Of a DNA stretch of 64,000 nucleotides, positions 61,401 to 64,000 are shown one piece after another (the stretch's first letter is position 1; the number at the start of each line of letters is the position of its first letter). Under the pieces are notes generated by a model that saw only the letters and a list, made by a program, of their open reading frames with translations, searched no databases and was not told where the DNA came from. Origin of the DNA: Paragordius varius (taxonomy: Eukaryota; Nematomorpha); NCBI GenBank assembly GCA_964247055.1, contig OZ176054.1, positions 5,704,001-5,768,000 on the forward strand, read 5' to 3'. A program made the translations under genes and the position numbers.

Positions 61401-64000
61401 TGGATATGATCTCCAAAGTAAATTGACAAAACTTTTCCAATTTACCAGAAAAATTTTTTATGGCAATCGGATTTTGAATTTGTTCCCTCAAAACTACCAG
61501 ATCCTTTTCAACTTTTCGAAAATCATCGAAAATTAAATTGATATTTTGCGGAGCGCAAGATTTAATAAGTGAAATAAATAACGTTTTTTGTCGATTTAAT
61601 TTGGCATTTAGCACATTTGGATTTTGTGGAAATAATATATACTGTAAAATATAAAATTAAGCAAACTTCTTTAATAAGGTATGTGAGGGTATCTTCAATC
61701 TTAAAATTAAGGTTTAGAATAAGAGAATTTTGGCGCATGTTAGAATTGTTGTTAGATTTAAGTATTATAAGATTTGTAGATTGTTTAATACTTTGGCTAT
61801 AATTCAGCTCTTTTATAATTGACACTAAACATTATACTAAATTAGGTAAACCTTTTTGTTCGTAAACATCTTGGATGAGATCCATTATCCATGGGGTTAG
61901 TTCTGTCACATTATACAATACTAAACATTTATTTTGTTGCAAGCAACAATTCGCAATATGTCTGTTGAAATTCTTTATATAAATAAATATAAAAAAATTA
62001 AAAAATTCTGGTTCAACGCAAAATATAAGAAAGAAGCCCGTCACATATAACTCTAGCAGGTTAAAGAATGTCATTTCATTAAATTGGAATAATTTTCGAT
62101 CCTTAATGTTTATTTGATATTTTAATCCGGCATTACTGTTCCTTATTTATTAATTACATAATTTTTATGCGGAAACAGTATATATGGCTTACTACTGACC
62201 CACGTTGTATTTGATTTCCCTAATATACCTACTTTTTGACCTAGGATTAACCAAAACCGTTTGGATACGGTTCTGCAAAATTAATGCGGCACCATAAAGT
62301 TCTAATAACAAAAAATTATTTTTGCGAAAAATTTTTTTGATTCCGTCCCTATTTCAGTGTTTTTGGAAAAATAATAATTGCGCTTTTCATTTTTTTTTGA
62401 AATGATACTTATTTAATTTTAAAGGTATATATTTTGATAAATTATGAATAAATAACTTCAAAAATATTACATTTAAGCTACCCATATTTATAAGTATGCT
62501 ACTTTTCACTGTAAATACTTAAATATATGAGCAATATAAATATAAAGTTAACGTTGCAATTAAAATTCAAAAATGTTGAAGAATCACAAAATTACTTTTA
62601 ACCGTTTTCGGATTTTTTATCACAAAACAGGTGGTTCCGAACCCAGTTCGAATCCCTGTTTTATTTATTTTTATTTAAAACCGGATTTTTAGACGTGTAA
62701 AAAATTACCAATTTTCGTTACATTTTTCTTTTAAAAAATGTAAAAACATACTTGATGATCAAGCAATGCATATGCATTTGGATCGGAAGCAAAAAAGTTG
62801 AACCATACATAATTGTAATCCTCAAAAGTTAAAATATGTGGGACAGTTTTAATCAAAAATAAATAAATCATATTTATGGGGTTAATGCTTATTAATTTTT
62901 CTATTTGGCCCATATCATCTTGTTCTATCAACATGTATCGATATAAATCAATCATTCCTGCCAAATTAAAAAGTCACAATACCAAATTTCTCAAGATTCA
63001 CATTTTTTTCTGACAACAAATCCGCTATAATAGTTATCAAATCTTTAATGGTATCATAGGGGACTACAGTTTCTGTTGTTTCCAAACTTTCTTCCTAAAA
63101 TATAAAATAAATTTCAAAACTTTTTTCCATTTATCTAATTCATTGTTAAATACGGGTATGAGCTCATTCAAAAGTGAAGAGTACGATTCCATATCCTTCA
63201 TAGACGTGTCTAATTGTGTTGTATCCTTTTCCAGTTCAATAATTTTTTCCAACAGTTCATCTCGTTTTGCTAACGTATCATTTAGTTCGGATTCACATTG
63301 TTTTATACTTTCATCCGTTTTATTCTTTTTTCTATTTGGAAATAAAAATTTGATAAAAGAATATGATTATTTAAAGATAAATAAATGACTTACGTATTTA
63401 AGGTGTCTAGCTTATTTGTAAGTGGGGCCATTTCTTGACGCATTTTAGCATACGTATGAATAGTTTTAACCCAAAAAGCCAATGAAGTCACCACAGATGA
63501 AGCATGATGAGCAACCTATATGATAATACATTTTTTCATCTTACGTTTTCTTGAAATGATTTACCATGTTCTTTCAAATGTTTTTCAAAATCTTCTATAT
63601 TTTTTCGTCTTATTTTGAGGACATCAAAATTAAGAATATCCTGTTTAAAGGCCTTTTTCGTTAGCCACCTAGAATAATAGCGTATTATCGGATAAAGTTA
63701 GGTCACACGCAATTTTAATTCAAATTTCGTATATAATAAAACAAACTTTCGCATGTTAATCCATGAAGTATCCTTTACACCAAGCAATTTAGCGATCCCT
63801 TCAATAATATCCCGCACCACTTCAGGCGGATTTTTTAGACTCTTAATTTCATTTAAGTCGTCCTCTTTCAAATTGACAATTTTGCGCTTGGCTTCTTCAA
63901 TTAAGGGTAAAACCTTTTCTAACTCTACATTTAGTAACTGCGTTTGTTCATCCAATATTTTTATGAAATCGTTTTGTTGAGATTTTAATGTTTCTAAATG
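58409..64000 (-). CDS. DYNC2H1: Cytoplasmic dynein 2 heavy chain, C-terminal 1189 aa (partial)
   Basis: Motor of retrograde intraflagellar transport. Eighteen 3' exons, minus strand: 64000(continues)-63747, 63668-63545, 63515-63394, 63331-63121, 63094-62983, 62957-62752, 61972-61852, 61824-61667, 61641-61321, 61290-61141, 61114-60689, 60655-60386, 60351-60199, 60169-59906, 59878-59747, 59016-58859, 58833-58620, 58582-58409; 3570 nt, phases agree. In view: end of the first stalk helix (EIKSLKNPPEVVRDIIEG, then GVKDTSW, a DYNC2H1-type word), the coiled second stalk helix, AAA5, AAA6 and the C-terminal domain. AAA5/6 and the tail are very diverged but keep spacing and length close to human DYNC2H1. 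Upstream exons are outside the window. Thirteen of seventeen introns are 25-37 bp. Presence implies cilia. Confidence 0.9.
59017..59746. other. DYNC2H1 long intron
   Basis: 730 bp between exons that are otherwise separated by about 30 bp. AT-rich, no ORF and no terminal repeats that I can see; probably enlarged by an old insertion. Confidence 0.5.
61973..62751. other. DYNC2H1 long intron
   Basis: 779 bp. The minus frame beyond 61972 is open for a while (a hydrophobic stretch ending ..FIYIK) but does not fit dynein, and the acceptor at 61973 gives the right join. It holds a B-box-like word GTTCGAATCC at 62646 without a convincing tRNA or SINE around it. Confidence 0.5.

Noticed and set aside
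61617-61802. Plus-strand ORF of 61 codons
   Set aside because: Antisense shadow of DYNC2H1 exons 8 and 9, which fit the dynein family and splice in frame.
62638-62670. tRNA-like B box (GTTCGAATCC) in a DYNC2H1 intron
   Set aside because: No A box, no cloverleaf and no acceptor stem upstream or downstream; at most a trace of a SINE.
1-64000. CRISPR arrays, bacterial operons, rRNA genes, Polinton-type elements
   Set aside because: No regularly spaced identical repeats, no ribosomal RNA cores, and no capsid, packaging ATPase or polymerase B motifs seen; all coding evidence is eukaryotic with introns or transposon-derived.

Overview
This is AT-rich (about three quarters A+T by eye) nuclear DNA from an animal with cilia. 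I rebuilt six intron-containing or intronless host genes, plus part of a seventh, from homology, reading frame and GT/AG sites: a 24-repeat ankyrin (31 exons in view), the splicing factor RBM22, two monocarboxylate-type transporters, NPRL3, an ARHGAP1-type RhoGAP, and the 3' part of the retrograde IFT dynein heavy chain DYNC2H1. The spliced coding lengths close in frame (RBM22 378 aa, NPRL3 304 aa, ARHGAP1 447 aa, DYNC2H1 1189 aa in view, ankyrin 1576 codons in view). At least 24 introns are only 21-39 bp long. Tiny introns with conserved exon order are, as I recall, a known mark of dicyemid mesozoans. With the strong protein divergence this makes a dicyemid or a similar fast-evolving spiralian my best guess, not a proof.

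Layout. 1-19.8 kb: ankyrin on the minus strand, with a separate 337-codon ORF inside its 3.6 kb intron. 19.8-20.1 kb: head-to-head promoter shared with RBM22 (plus strand, to 23.0 kb). 23.0-32.2 kb: no intact gene, but a run of DNA transposons, including a 3.5 kb hAT element and a 0.7 kb hAT-like MITE, both with perfect 8-bp target duplications. 32.2-35.0 kb: a broken RTE-like LINE. 35.0-43.8 kb: a nest of related foldback elements, one of them carrying a broken Gypsy LTR element. 44.4-48.1 kb: two intronless SLC16-like transporter genes in tandem. 48.7-53.6 kb: hAT-like end, a degenerate ~160-bp tandem array, a decayed mariner transposase and a second, older RTE-like LINE. 53.7-64 kb: compact gene block NPRL3 (minus) / ARHGAP1 (plus) / DYNC2H1 (minus), with only 53 bp between the first two start codons and 136 bp between the last two stop codons.

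The host genes do not form one pathway: membrane-cytoskeleton anchoring (ankyrin), pre-mRNA splicing (RBM22), solute transport (SLC16-like), TORC1 control (NPRL3), Rho GTPase control (ARHGAP1) and ciliary transport (DYNC2H1). All boundaries come from reading by eye, with no alignment or database search.
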